This document shows, piece by piece, positions 14,147 to 22,655 of a stretch of DNA of 34,824 nt. The position numbers and the translations under genes were made by a program. Source of the DNA: Bacteroidota bacterium (GTDB taxonomy: Bacteria > Bacteroidota > Bacteroidia > Bacteroidales > CG2-30-32-10). The number at the start of each line of letters is the position of its first letter. Within the stretch, counting starts at the first letter, position 1. The notes under the pieces were generated by a model. It was not told where the DNA came from and ran no database searches. It saw only the letters and a program-made list of their open reading frames with translations. The stretch is taken from contig JACAAW010000020.1 in assembly GCA_013377115.1 (NCBI GenBank), forward strand, positions 1-34,824, written 5' to 3'.

Positions 14147-15400
14147 TTATTTGTTTTTCAAAGTAATTACGGTTATTTCTGGAGCTGTACCAATTCGGCC
14201 TGGAAATCCTAAATAGCCAAATCCTCTATTTACATACAAATAGCGATTGTTTTCTTCATAAAGCCCCGACCAGTGTGGATATTTTATGCTAACTGGACAC
14301 CATTTTATTCCAGCAAAATTTATCGCAAATTGCATGGCATGAGTATGTCCTGATAAAGTCAATAAAACATTTGATTTTGGAAGAACTTCCGCTTCCCAAT
14401 GGCTTGGATCGTGTGAAAGTAAGATTTTTGGAGTAAGGATATTTACATTTTTCAATGTTTTATTGATATCACCGTATTTTTTAAATGGTGGTAATCCCCA
14501 ACTTAAAACTCCGGAAATGCATATTGAATCGCTTTTTATTTTAATAAACTGGCTTTCATTTTCGAGAAGTTTGAATCCAATTCTTTTATAAACATTTCTG
14601 ATCCTATCTAAATTTTCAATTTTATCCTTAATTGTATACCATCTGCGGTAATCTCCCATATCGTGATTTCCAAGAATTGCAAATTTCCCATACTTTGAAT
14701 TCATTTGCTTTAAAACAGGAATCATTATTTCTGCTTCAATAGCTTCATTGTTTACCAAATCACCAGTAATTACAATGATGTCGGGTTTCTGGTTGTTAAT
14801 GATTTTTATTCCTTTTAGAACATCATCCTTATCAGTAAAACTTCCTAAATGTAAATCAGAAATCTGAACAATTTTAAATCCATCAAAGGATTTTGGGACT
14901 TTTGGTGAAGTGATACTTACTTTTTCGACTGTAAAATCATATCTTCCGATAATAATTCCGTAAATCAAAAAGCCCAAAAATATTAAAGAAGCGTATAGGC
15001 CAGTTTTTAGAATTAGGTTAAACCTTTTTTTTCTAACTCCAACTCGTTTTGAAATAACTGCAGGTTTGGAGTAATTGTTTCTGAAAATTAGGTTGGTTAA
15101 AATTAATAGGTCATTTATTACTGAAAAAATAGTGAAAAGCAGTTTTGGAAAAGCGATTAGAATGAAAGCTCCAAAAATTGTAAAGAAATTTCGATATTGG
15201 ACATAATCAGGCTTTCCTGAATTTTTTATAATTATTGAATAAATGATGCAGAATAAAACAAAAGCAAAATCAATGGTCCAAAACCCAAGGAAGATAAGCT
15301 TTTTAAATTTGGAGTTTTCAAAAAGGAATTTTACAGGCCTGAAAAGATAAAGATCTAAAAGAAATAAACTTATAAAAAGTATAATATAGCCTAAAATCAT
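14147..15400 (-). CDS. Membrane-anchored metallophosphoesterase (YaeI/YkuE-like)
   Basis: A 417-residue protein with four hydrophobic segments in the first 155 residues (about 2-20, 36-56, 72-96, 132-153) and a calcineurin-like phosphoesterase domain behind them. Two-metal motifs are complete: ISDLHLG (D182, H184), TGDLVN (D214), GNHD (244-247), a later LSHDP and SGHTHA. Related proteins (YaeI, YkuE) hydrolyse phosphodiester or phospholipid bonds at the outer face of the membrane; the substrate here is unknown. I chose the ATG at 15400 because the longer frame starts with TTG and adds only seven non-hydrophobic residues. It is convergent with the tandem small-protein genes and lies about 50 bases downstream of the BFD-like gene. 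Confidence 0.9.
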   Translation of the reverse strand: MILGYIILFISLFLLDLYLFRPVKFLFENSKFKKLIFLGFWTIDFAFVLFCIIYSIIIKNSGKPDYVQYRNFFTIFGAFILIAFPKLLFTIFSVINDLLILTNLIFRNNYSKPAVISKRVGVRKKRFNLILKTGLYASLIFLGFLIYGIIIGRYDFTVEKVSITSPKVPKSFDGFKIVQISDLHLGSFTDKDDVLKGIKIINNQKPDIIVITGDLVNNEAIEAEIMIPVLKQMNSKYGKFAILGNHDMGDYRRWYTIKDKIENLDRIRNVYKRIGFKLLENESQFIKIKSDSICISGVLSWGLPPFKKYGDINKTLKNVNILTPKILLSHDPSHWEAEVLPKSNVLLTLSGHTHAMQFAINFAGIKWCPVSIKYPHWSGLYEENNRYLYVNRGFGYLGFPGRIGTAPEITVITLKNK

Positions 15401-15452
15401 TGAATTTGCTGTTTTGTGCAAACCTATACAAAATTTTTAGATTACACAAATT

Positions 15453-15638
15453 CTATTTGTTTTCTAATTGTTGTTTTAAAATTACTCTTACATCAATCAA
15501 ACAAGTTCCACAAATACTTCCAGCTTCAGTGGCAATCTGAATATCTTCAATTGTATTAAGATTAAAATCTTTGATGGCTTTTATTATCTCACTTTTGTAA
15601 ATATTCTTGCAAAAACAAATTTTTGAATCATTTTCCAT
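15453..15638 (-). CDS. BFD-like [2Fe-2S]-binding protein
   Basis: A 61-residue protein that is little more than a BFD-like [2Fe-2S] domain. Four cysteines stand in the typical arrangement: C8-x-C10 near the start and C43-x2-C46 in the AGSICGTC motif, with the intervening helix-turn-helix. Related domains occur in bacterioferritin-associated ferredoxin and as electron-transfer modules of nitrite reductases and Fe-S assembly proteins. It lies five bases downstream of the cupin gene and just past the NO reductase gene, so it may serve electron transfer or iron handling under nitrosative stress. That role is inferred from context only. Confidence 0.85.
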   Translation of the reverse strand: MENDSKICFCKNIYKSEIIKAIKDFNLNTIEDIQIATEAGSICGTCLIDVRVILKQQLENK

Positions 15639-15643
15639 TTCGC

Positions 15644-15973
15644 TTATTCTTTAATCATGGTCAATAACATTTTAAATTTTCCTTGAGCATTTACCGCGTG
15701 AGGAATATTGGCAGGCATGATAATAGTTTCGCCCTTAGAAAGTAAATAAGGTTCTCTGTTTATTAATATTTCAGCATTTCCTTCCAGGACCTGAATCATT
15801 GCATCAAAAGGAGCTGTGTGCTCACTTAAACTTTGACCTTGGTCAAATGCAAATAAGCTGATATTTCCTGCTTTTTTCTCCAGAACTCTTTTGCTAACGA
15901 TTCCATTTTCTGAATAATCAACTAGTTTTGTGAAATCTAATATTTTTGCTTTTTCAAAGATTGTTGCTTCCAT
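15644..15973 (-). CDS. Small cupin-domain protein
   Basis: A 109-residue single-domain cupin. The first cupin motif is seen as LSEHTAPFDAMIQVLEG (about residues 49-65), and the second as LLSKGETIIMPANIPHAV (about 77-94), with candidate metal ligands H52 and H92. Cupins of this size act as metal-binding sensors, isomerases or thiol dioxygenase-like enzymes; the activity here is unknown. Similar small cupins are often next to hcp or NO-related genes in anaerobes, which fits the neighbours. The 119-base gap upstream contains a terminator-like hairpin, so it may be transcribed separately from norB; it is likely co-transcribed with the BFD-like gene. Confidence 0.85.
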   Translation of the reverse strand: MEATIFEKAKILDFTKLVDYSENGIVSKRVLEKKAGNISLFAFDQGQSLSEHTAPFDAMIQVLEGNAEILINREPYLLSKGETIIMPANIPHAVNAQGKFKMLLTMIKE

Positions 15974-16010
15974 GATATTTATTATTTTTACTAAATTAAT
16001 ACTTTTAATT

Positions 16011-16069
16011 AAAAAAATGAAATAATAGCAGGTTGAAATTAATTGTTAAAATCTTGTGCCATTATTTCA
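16011..16069 (-). terminator. Probable terminator of norB
   Basis: Arms 16018-16029 and 16058-16069 pair over 12 bases with one mismatch (TGAAATAATGGC with GCTATTATTTCA on the minus strand), and a seven-T run follows directly. The stem is AT-rich and the loop is 28 bases, so it may be weak. Confidence 0.5.
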
Positions 16070-16092
16070 TTAATCATTTATTTTTTTCAAAA

Positions 16093-18336
16093 TTATTTTT
16101 TAATTGACCAACCTGTTTTTAAACCAATTACAAAATATACTAAACCAACACTACCGAATGCGAAAATTGTATCGCCAAAAACTCTTAACCAGCGAAGTGT
16201 TTGCATTGTTGGGCTCTGCATAAATTCCATTGAACGGGCGTACCAAATTCCATGATCAACAGATGCAATGGTTTGTAATATCCCCACAGGTAGAAGACTC
16301 ATAAGTAACATCATTGTCATTCCAATTTGGAAACACCAGAATGAGAATTTTAATACTTTTTCGTTCCATTCCTGGGCAACAGTCATTCCTCTTAGAGAGA
16401 ATAACATTAATCCAATTCCCAACATTCCATAAACACCAAACAATGCTGCGTGGCCATGTAAAGGAGTTGTGTTTAACCCTTGCATATAATATAATGCAAT
16501 AGGAGGATTAATTAAGAATCCAAAAACACCTGCGCCTACTAAATTCCAAAAAGCTACTGCAATAAAGGAATAAATTGCCCATTTGTATTTTTTAATCCAA
16601 ACTGTTGTTTTTGTTAATTGATAATTATGCCAAGCTTCGAATCCCATTAATACTAGTGGAACAACTTCTAATGCACTGAAAGATGCTCCAAGAGCGATGA
16701 TTGACATCGGTGCTCCTGCAAAATATAAATGGTGAAAAGTTCCAATGATACCACCTAATAAGTAGATAATTGTTGCAAATAAAGAACCTACAGTTGCACG
16801 TTTGATGTTTAATAATCCAAGTTTTACTAAAACAAATGCAATTACAGTTGTTGCAAAAACTTCGAAGAAACCTTCAACCCACAAATGAACAACCCACCAT
16901 CTCCAATATTCAGCAACTGAAAGATGTGCTTGACGACCGTACATTAATCCTGCACCGTAAAAAGCTGCAATTGCAATCGAAGAAATTGTAAATAATATTA
17001 ATAATTGTCTGCTATCAGATTTAACTTTTAATGCTGGCAATAAAGCGCGAATCATTAAAAATAACCAGATTAGTAAACCTCCAAATAAAAGGAATTGCCA
17101 GAATCTTCCTAAGTCAACATATTCATATCCTTGATGACCAAAATAGAAATTATTAACCAATCCTAATTTTTGCATAACACCTAACCATTCACCGGCCATA
17201 GATCCTAATACAACAATTAATAATGCGCCAAAAAGAAGATTCACACCAAATTTCTGATATTTTGGTTCAACACCAGAAACTGCAGGTGCAATAAATAATC
17301 CAGTTGCTAACCATGCGGTTGCTATCCAGAAAATTGCCAATTGAACGTGCCAGGTTCTAGAAATGGAATAAGGAAGTAAGGAATCTAATTTTAATCCGTA
17401 AAACCCATTTCCTTCAACACCATAGTGCGCTGTAATTATTCCTACAATAACCTGCAATAAAATTAATCCAGAAACAATCCAGAAATATTTTAAAGTTGCC
17501 TTCATTGAAGGAGTTGCCTTCAAATCGATAAGTGGATCTTTTTCAGGGTATTTTTCAACATCAGTATCTTTGTCTTTATTTCTGGCATAATAGAAGCCTA
17601 ATAATCCAATACCTAATAATAGCATTATTATACTAAACATTGTCCAAAATAAATGTTTTCCTGTTGCATGGTTTCCAATTAGATCATCACCTGGCCAGTT
17701 GCTAGTGTATGTGATGTCTTTGCCTGGGCGCTCTGTAACGCATGCCCATGCTGCCCAGAAGAAGAATGCATTCATTTTATGCATACTTGCTAGATCTTTA
17801 ATTGTGTTTTCTGGTATAGCGTATGCATTTCTTGTTTTTTCTAGATCTTTCCCATTCGTAAACAAGTTTTTATAATATTCCATATTTGCGTTTATTGCCT
17901 CAGCACGTAAATCTGAAATTTTTAATGTTTTACTTGATTCATCATAGGTGTTTTTACGAATATCCTTTTGAAGAAGGGCTTTTAAAAATGCCTGTTTTTC
18001 TGGATTTTCTTTTTCGTAAGTTGTTGAATCGTTTTTGAAAGCTAACTTGTCTAACATGAAAACTGCTTCTCTGTGAAGCCAATCTGCTGACCAATCTGGT
18101 GCAACATATGAACCATGGCCCCAAACGCTTCCCATTTCTTGTCCTCCAATCGATTGCCAAACACTCTGGCCATCCATGATTTCTTGAGATGAAAATAATT
18201 GTACTCCACCTTCAGTTAGAACTTTTTCTGGAATTGGTGGTTTTTGGACGTAAATTTCATATCCAAAAAATAATAAAACCGAAAAACATACTACCATTAC
18301 GGTAATAAATGCAATCCATAATTTTTTTGTGTTCAT
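16093..18336 (-). CDS. norB: Quinol-dependent nitric oxide reductase (qNOR)
   Basis: A 747-residue integral membrane enzyme that reduces two NO to N2O with quinol electrons. The N-terminal helix is followed by a large extracytoplasmic region (about residues 35-220) with the qNOR-specific segment GQSVWQSIGGQEMGSVWGHG. The haem-copper-oxidase-like core has about 12 helices. Histidine ligands are in RTWHVQLAIFW, HLWVEGFFEVF (with the glutamate near FeB), GTFHHLYFAG and LHGHAALFG. No separate NorC cytochrome subunit is present, as expected for the single-subunit quinol type, and the length fits. With no nitrite reductase in the window, detoxification is likelier than respiration. It lies downstream of hcp; a TCGGTACCGA palindrome 40 bases before the ATG may be an operator. 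Confidence 0.95.
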   Translation of the reverse strand: MNTKKLWIAFITVMVVCFSVLLFFGYEIYVQKPPIPEKVLTEGGVQLFSSQEIMDGQSVWQSIGGQEMGSVWGHGSYVAPDWSADWLHREAVFMLDKLAFKNDSTTYEKENPEKQAFLKALLQKDIRKNTYDESSKTLKISDLRAEAINANMEYYKNLFTNGKDLEKTRNAYAIPENTIKDLASMHKMNAFFFWAAWACVTERPGKDITYTSNWPGDDLIGNHATGKHLFWTMFSIIMLLLGIGLLGFYYARNKDKDTDVEKYPEKDPLIDLKATPSMKATLKYFWIVSGLILLQVIVGIITAHYGVEGNGFYGLKLDSLLPYSISRTWHVQLAIFWIATAWLATGLFIAPAVSGVEPKYQKFGVNLLFGALLIVVLGSMAGEWLGVMQKLGLVNNFYFGHQGYEYVDLGRFWQFLLFGGLLIWLFLMIRALLPALKVKSDSRQLLILFTISSIAIAAFYGAGLMYGRQAHLSVAEYWRWWVVHLWVEGFFEVFATTVIAFVLVKLGLLNIKRATVGSLFATIIYLLGGIIGTFHHLYFAGAPMSIIALGASFSALEVVPLVLMGFEAWHNYQLTKTTVWIKKYKWAIYSFIAVAFWNLVGAGVFGFLINPPIALYYMQGLNTTPLHGHAALFGVYGMLGIGLMLFSLRGMTVAQEWNEKVLKFSFWCFQIGMTMMLLMSLLPVGILQTIASVDHGIWYARSMEFMQSPTMQTLRWLRVFGDTIFAFGSVGLVYFVIGLKTGWSIKK

Positions 18337-18376
18337 TTTTTAAAATTTAAGTTAATAATTCATATTAATTGTTAAA

Positions 18377-18386
18377 TCGGTACCGA
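18377..18386. promoter_or_regulatory. Palindrome upstream of norB, candidate operator
   Basis: TCGGTACCGA is a perfect 10-base palindrome, GC-rich against an AT-rich background, centred about 45 bases before the norB ATG. A regulator of NO response (Rrf2 or CRP/FNR type) could bind here, but it matches no consensus I know well. Confidence 0.35.
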
Positions 18387-18407
18387 AATGCCTGAATAAG
18401 TGGAAAT

Positions 18408-18444
18408 GAAACGCTGGAAATATTAATGAATTTGCCAGCGTTTC
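18408..18444 (-). terminator. Stem-loop after hcp
   Basis: GAAACGCTGG (18408-18417) pairs perfectly with CCAGCGTTTC (18435-18444), with a 17-base loop, nine bases past the hcp stop on the minus strand. No T-run follows, so it may be a weak terminator or a 3' stabilising structure between hcp and norB. Confidence 0.5.
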
Positions 18445-18452
18445 TATTAAAA

Positions 18453-20111
18453 TTAGTTTAAAAATATTTTCATATCTTCATCAACTGTTCCGATTCCTGC
18501 AATTCCAAAGGTGTCAATAAGAACTTTGGCTACGTTTGGTGACAAGAATGCTGGTAAACTTGGTCCTAAATGAATGTTTTTTACTCCAAGGTGTAATAGT
18601 GCTAATAAAACAATAACTGCTTTTTGCTCATACCATGCAATATTATAGGCAATTGGCAAATCATTGATGTCGTTCAATTCGAAAACTTCTTTCAATTTTA
18701 AAGCAATTACTGCTAAAGAATACGAATCGTTGCATTGACCAGCATCCAAAACTCTTGGAATTCCACCAATATCTCCTAATGGAAGTTTGTTATAACGATA
18801 TTTTGCACAACCAGCTGTAAGAATTATAGTATCTTTTGGTAATTTCTCTGCAAATTCAGTATAGTAATTGCGGTCTTTCATTCTACCATCGCAACCTGCC
18901 ATCACAAAGAACTTTTTAACTGCACCTGATTTTACTGCTTCAACTACTTTATCAGCTAAAGCGAATACTTGTGCATGGGCAAATCCACCAATAATTTCAC
19001 CAGTTTCTATTTCTGTTGGTGATTTACAAGTTTTTGCCAATTCAATAATTGAACTGAAATCTTTTGACTTTCCTTCTGTTGCATTTTCAATGTGTTTGAA
19101 AGCTGGGAATCCGGCAACTCCAGTTGTAAAAACTCTATTTGAGTAGGTTGAACTTGAACTTGGAGGAACGATACAATTTGTTGTGAAAAGAACTGGACCG
19201 TTAAAGGATTCAAAATCTTCTTTTTGTTGCCACCAGGCCCCACCATAATTTCCTACAAAATGACTGTATTTTTTAAATGCAGGATAATAATGTGCTGGAA
19301 GCATTTCACTATGGGTGTATACATCAACTCCAGTTCCATCGGTTTGTTTCAATAATTCTTCCATGTCTTTTAAATCATGGCCGCTAATTAAAATACCAGG
19401 TTTGTTACTTACGCCAATATTTACTTTTGTAATTTCAGGATTGCCATAAGCTGTAGTATTTGCCTCATCAAGAAGGGCCATTACACTAACACCATATTTT
19501 CCTGTTTCCATTACCAATGCAATGTTTTCTTCAACACTTAGATTGTCGTTGGTTAAAGCTGCCAATGCGCGGCTAGCAAATGCATAAATTTCTGGATTTT
19601 CTTTTCCTAGGACTTTTGCATGGTCTGCATAAGCTGCCATTCCTTTTAAACCATATAGAATTAAGGCTCTTAATGAACGGATATCTTCATTAGGTGCATC
19701 AATTTCGCCATTGATTTCTGCAGCCTTAGTAATAATATCCAATTCATTTTTAGCTTCCCATATTGCATATTCTTGATTAATATCGCTAAAGCTTCCTTTT
19801 AATTCAATGATACTATTTTTGAGTTCTGTTCTTAAAACAAAAATCGCTTTAATTCTTTCCATAAAGAAAGTTTCAGTAAAGTTCACATTGGTAATTGTTG
19901 AAAATAATACTTCCGCAAGAAAATGATCAAATTTATTGTTTCTTTTACCTAGTTCATTTAATCTTTCTGCATATAAGGCATTGCCTTTTAGCAAATAGAC
20001 ACATAAATCTTGTAAATGAATTACTTCACTTGTAACGCCACAAGTTCCTACTTTTGAAGTGCAACCGGTTCCTTTGGCTGCCTCTTGACATTGATAACAA
20101 AACATACTCAT
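18453..20111 (-). CDS. hcp: Hybrid-cluster protein (hydroxylamine / NO reductase)
   Basis: A 552-residue Hcp. The N-terminal cluster motif has C5, C8, C17 and C24 ([15 protein letters not shown] onward). Ligands of the hybrid Fe-S-O cluster are visible in [26 protein letters not shown]-type, [22 protein letters not shown] and the glutamate of AWYEQKA. Hcp proteins reduce NO to N2O, and hydroxylamine in vitro, in the cytoplasm under anaerobic conditions. Length is typical. No Hcr reductase gene is beside it; the ferredoxin-like protein at 20753-21601 is a plausible electron donor (inference). It lies 73 bases after the RIC-like gene in the same direction and upstream of norB. Confidence 0.97.
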   Translation of the reverse strand: MSMFCYQCQEAAKGTGCTSKVGTCGVTSEVIHLQDLCVYLLKGNALYAERLNELGKRNNKFDHFLAEVLFSTITNVNFTETFFMERIKAIFVLRTELKNSIIELKGSFSDINQEYAIWEAKNELDIITKAAEINGEIDAPNEDIRSLRALILYGLKGMAAYADHAKVLGKENPEIYAFASRALAALTNDNLSVEENIALVMETGKYGVSVMALLDEANTTAYGNPEITKVNIGVSNKPGILISGHDLKDMEELLKQTDGTGVDVYTHSEMLPAHYYPAFKKYSHFVGNYGGAWWQQKEDFESFNGPVLFTTNCIVPPSSSSTYSNRVFTTGVAGFPAFKHIENATEGKSKDFSSIIELAKTCKSPTEIETGEIIGGFAHAQVFALADKVVEAVKSGAVKKFFVMAGCDGRMKDRNYYTEFAEKLPKDTIILTAGCAKYRYNKLPLGDIGGIPRVLDAGQCNDSYSLAVIALKLKEVFELNDINDLPIAYNIAWYEQKAVIVLLALLHLGVKNIHLGPSLPAFLSPNVAKVLIDTFGIAGIGTVDEDMKIFLN

Positions 20112-20184
20112 TTTTTAGTTTTAAATTAATGATTTTTAAATAATTTAATTGGTGCTCAAATACTTTAATGTGATGAAAAAAATA

Positions 20185-20727
20185 TTATAGATTTAGTTTT
20201 TTTTCAACTTCAATGATTCGTTTAAAAAGAATTTCATTTTCTAAATGCACATGTTGCTGAAGATTCTCATCAAATTCTTTTAATTTTTGAAATGTAATTT
20301 GATAAGTGGTGCAGCCATCTGGAGGAGGAGTGAAGTTTGCACTAAGATTTGCTATTATCTTCATTTCATTTCCAACAAATTCGTGTTCAGTTTCCATTCC
20401 TTGTATCAACCATGAAACTGGTTCAGCTTTTTCAGGGGAGTTATTTTTTTCCTTATTGACAATAATAATAATGTTTGGAAAGAGAACATCTTCTTCTTTT
20501 CCGAGGTGGCCAAGCATGTCGTTAGCAATTCCTTTGAAAATTGTTTCAATTTTCATTAGTTCCGGATGGTTGGCGCCATGCACTTCAGCAATCTTCTTTG
20601 TGTATTGCAAAAGCAATGGAATATTTTCTTTAACAAACACGTGATGGGTTTTTAAAATATGGTCTACTAAAAGGCTAAGATCCATAGTTTCAAAATCAAA
20701 TTCAGCTGATAATTCTAGTTTTTCCAT
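20185..20727 (-). CDS. RIC-like hemerythrin di-iron protein (Fe-S repair)
   Basis: A 180-residue four-helix hemerythrin-like protein. Iron ligands are seen in order: HILKTHH (two His near residue 25), VHGANHPEL (His), MLGHLGKEEDVLFP (His and Glu), ETEHEF (His and Glu) and QQHVHLENEILF (His, Glu). This is the pattern of RIC/YtfE/ScdA proteins, which restore Fe-S clusters or release NO-bound iron after nitrosative stress. The usual ScdA N-terminal domain with its C-C motif is absent, so this is a short form. I placed the start at the ATG at 20727; a longer frame would need TTG at 20772 and would overlap the ferredoxin-like gene. It lies 25 bases after that gene and upstream of hcp, so the genes are probably one operon. 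Confidence 0.85.
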   Translation of the reverse strand: MEKLELSAEFDFETMDLSLLVDHILKTHHVFVKENIPLLLQYTKKIAEVHGANHPELMKIETIFKGIANDMLGHLGKEEDVLFPNIIIIVNKEKNNSPEKAEPVSWLIQGMETEHEFVGNEMKIIANLSANFTPPPDGCTTYQITFQKLKEFDENLQQHVHLENEILFKRIIEVEKKLNL

Positions 20728-20752
20728 GATGAAATTTGTAAATTCAAGTGAT

Positions 20753-21601
20753 TTATACCCATCTTTCGTCAATAATACTTCCGTTTATTCCAACAGTAAT
20801 TGCTTTAATAGGAACTTTTCTAGTTGCATTTTCTACAGCTGATTGTGCAATTCTTAATAATCCGCCACAGCATGGAACTTCCATAATTGCAACAGTTAAA
20901 GTATTGATTTTTGCATCATCAATCATTGCAGTAATTTTCTCAACATAAACTTCCATATCTGAATCAAGTTTAGGACAGGCAATACCGATGCTTTTTCCTT
21001 TCATAAGCTCAGCATGAGTGTTCCCAAGCGCAAAAGCTACACAGTCAGCTGCGATTAAAACATCAGCATTTCTGAAATATGGTGCATTCGGACTAATTAA
21101 GTGCATTTGAACTGGCCATTGTCTTAATTGAGAAGGAACATTACCAGTATTGGTATTTTCACTTTGAACTTCAGTTTCTCTTAGGTCTTGCATAGCAGAA
21201 CCAGGACAGCCACATTGTGATCCTTTTGTTTCCATTGTTTTATTATTTTTAAAATTAGTATTAATGTTATTTTCTTTTAAATAATTGAGAGCTTCATTTA
21301 AATATCCATCTTCCCCATGCTCCTTTAAATGGTTTAAATGCGCTACCACAGTGTTATCGCCTGTTAAGACAATCCTTTTTAAAGTTTCCACTTCACTATA
21401 AGCTTCAGCTTCTCTTTCTTCTAAGATTATCGCACCTTCAGGACAATCTCCAATACAGGCTCCAAGTCCGTCGCAAAATAATTCGCTAATCAATCTGGCT
21501 TTGTTGTCAATTAATTGAAGGGCACCTTCATGGCAGCCAACTATACAAGATCCGCAGCCATTGCAAAGATCCTCGTCTATTTTTATTATTGTTCTTTTCA
21601 T
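20753..21601 (-). CDS. Ferredoxin-like protein with two N-terminal cluster motifs
   Basis: A 282-residue cytosolic Fe-S protein. The first motif is a normal [4Fe-4S] set: C13, C16, C19 and C23 (CNGCGSCIVGCHEGA). The second reads CDGLGACIGDCPEGA, with C43, C49 and C53, lacking the second cysteine of the usual pattern. A linker near residue 120 has a CGCPG motif. The C-terminal half has single cysteines in AADCVAFA and IACPK and a CCGG motif near residue 245. Proteins of this type are found next to hcp and Rrf2 genes in anaerobes and probably pass electrons to Hcp, though this is inferred from context. It starts 23 bases after the Rrf2 regulator gene and is followed by the RIC-like gene. Confidence 0.85.
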   Translation of the reverse strand: MKRTIIKIDEDLCNGCGSCIVGCHEGALQLIDNKARLISELFCDGLGACIGDCPEGAIILEEREAEAYSEVETLKRIVLTGDNTVVAHLNHLKEHGEDGYLNEALNYLKENNINTNFKNNKTMETKGSQCGCPGSAMQDLRETEVQSENTNTGNVPSQLRQWPVQMHLISPNAPYFRNADVLIAADCVAFALGNTHAELMKGKSIGIACPKLDSDMEVYVEKITAMIDDAKINTLTVAIMEVPCCGGLLRIAQSAVENATRKVPIKAITVGINGSIIDERWV

Positions 21602-21624
21602 GATTTTATTATTAGATTTATTTA

Positions 21625-22023
21625 TTAGAACAAGTCTGAAAGTTTTGTATTATTTAAATAGGTTTTAAAGTCAAAGGAAAATTTCTCTGGGATCCCACCG
21701 AATACACAATGTTTAAAAGAACAGATTTCGCTATGAAAATTGCATTTTTGTACTTCAATTTCCCCCTCAATCATTTCATATATATTTAATAGTGTAATTG
21801 TGTTTGGGTCCTTTTTTATTGTAAATCCTCCATTTGGACCTCTGTTTGACGAAATAAGTCCAAATTTTACTAAATTTTGAAGCACTTTTGCAGTATGGTT
21901 TTTTGAAGAACCAGTAATTTTTGATAATTCAGTTACATTTATTTGACCATTTTGCTTTGCAATTAACACCATTGAATGAATCGCAATGGAAACAGCTTCT
22001 GAAATATTTGCAATTTTTGACAT
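21625..22023 (-). CDS. Rrf2-family Fe-S-type regulator (NsrR-like)
   Basis: A 132-residue Rrf2 regulator. The winged helix spans about residues 8-65, with LSKITGSSKNHTAKVLQNLVKFGLISSNRGPNGGF containing the recognition helix and wing. Three cysteines in a C-x6-C-x4-C arrangement (CNFHSEICSFKHC, about residues 94-106) match the cluster-binding loop of NsrR and IscR. Such cluster proteins sense NO by cluster nitrosylation. It heads the apparent operon rrf2, ferredoxin-like, ric, hcp, which it probably represses in the absence of NO (inference). A -7 box lies 31 bases upstream of its ATG. A second, about 50 percent identical regulator is encoded just upstream. Confidence 0.9.
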   Translation of the reverse strand: MSKIANISEAVSIAIHSMVLIAKQNGQINVTELSKITGSSKNHTAKVLQNLVKFGLISSNRGPNGGFTIKKDPNTITLLNIYEMIEGEIEVQKCNFHSEICSFKHCVFGGIPEKFSFDFKTYLNNTKLSDLF

Positions 22024-22053
22024 TCTAAATAGTTAATTAGGTAATTGAATACG

Positions 22054-22061
22054 CAAATATA
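22054..22061 (-). promoter_or_regulatory. -7 promoter box for the rrf2-ferredoxin-ric-hcp unit
   Basis: On the minus strand this reads TATATTTG, a full match to TAnnTTTG. A TTTG at 22083-22086 lies 21 bases further upstream and may be the -33 box. The rest of the 22062-22220 gap is AT-rich with no gene seen. Confidence 0.55.
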
Positions 22062-22220
22062 CAATTATATCTTTTACAAAAACAAATTTATTTTCATATT
22101 TTTTTAACAAAAATCTTATTGTACACGAATTCAGGTTGTTATTGAATCGTCTGGATAATTTTTTAATTGACTTTAAAGAAGTAATTTACTTTTTTGTTGA
22201 AATAGGATAAAAAAGGAAGG

Positions 22221-22625
22221 CTATCCAGTAATAAAATCTTGAATGGTGTGAGATTTAAAATGGACAATAAATTCATCGGTAACTCTTTTCATTATTCCAC
22301 CCATTATGCATTTGCTAAAGTGACAAATTTGTTTATTGTTGGGGCAGCCTTCGGATTCGAGTTTGCCTTCAATACACTCATATATTTCTAGAATGGTAAT
22401 TTCTGAAGCTGGTCTTTTTAAGATGAAACCTCCTGCGGGACCACGGTTAGAACTTAGCAGGCCTTGTTTGACAAGTCTTTGCATTACTTTCGCCAAGTGA
22501 TTTTTTGAGGAGCCAGTACATTCGGCAATTGTACTTACGTTGATCTTTCCCTCAGCTTGAGCTATTAAAACCATGCTGTGAATGGCAATCGAAACTGCTT
22601 CAGAGAGCTGTACTAATTTGGACAT
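22221..22625 (-). CDS. Second Rrf2-family Fe-S-type regulator
   Basis: A 134-residue paralog of the regulator at 21625-22023, with the same start (MSK-LSEAVSIAIHSMVLIAQ) and helix-turn-helix (ECTGSSKNHLAKVMQRLVKQGLLSSNRGPAGGF). The cysteine loop is also C-x6-C-x4-C (CPNNKQICHFSKC, about residues 93-105). Differences cluster in the C-terminal tail, so the two may answer to different signals or form heterodimers. It starts 30 bases after the stop of the Cys-rich lipoprotein gene, in the same direction and with little room for a promoter, so it may be co-transcribed with the lipoprotein pair. Whether it senses NO, iron or cluster status cannot be told from the sequence. Confidence 0.9.
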   Translation of the reverse strand: MSKLVQLSEAVSIAIHSMVLIAQAEGKINVSTIAECTGSSKNHLAKVMQRLVKQGLLSSNRGPAGGFILKRPASEITILEIYECIEGKLESEGCPNNKQICHFSKCIMGGIMKRVTDEFIVHFKSHTIQDFITG

Positions 22626-22655
22626 TAAATTAATTATTTGAAAAGGAAGGAATAA

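Noticed and set aside
15401-15421. Longer metallophosphoesterase start (TTG at 15421)
   Set aside because: An ATG directly at the first hydrophobic helix is a better start; the extra seven residues add nothing.
16018-16069. Hairpin between norB and the cupin gene as a regulator operator
   Set aside because: The long loop and the directly following T-run on the minus strand fit a terminator better.
18868-19146. Plus-strand frame of 92 codons inside hcp
   Set aside because: Shadow of the well-conserved hcp gene in another frame; no start context or recognisable domain.
20728-20772. Longer start of the RIC-like gene
   Set aside because: It would begin with TTG and overlap the ferredoxin-like gene by 20 bases; the ATG at 20727 gives a clean gap.
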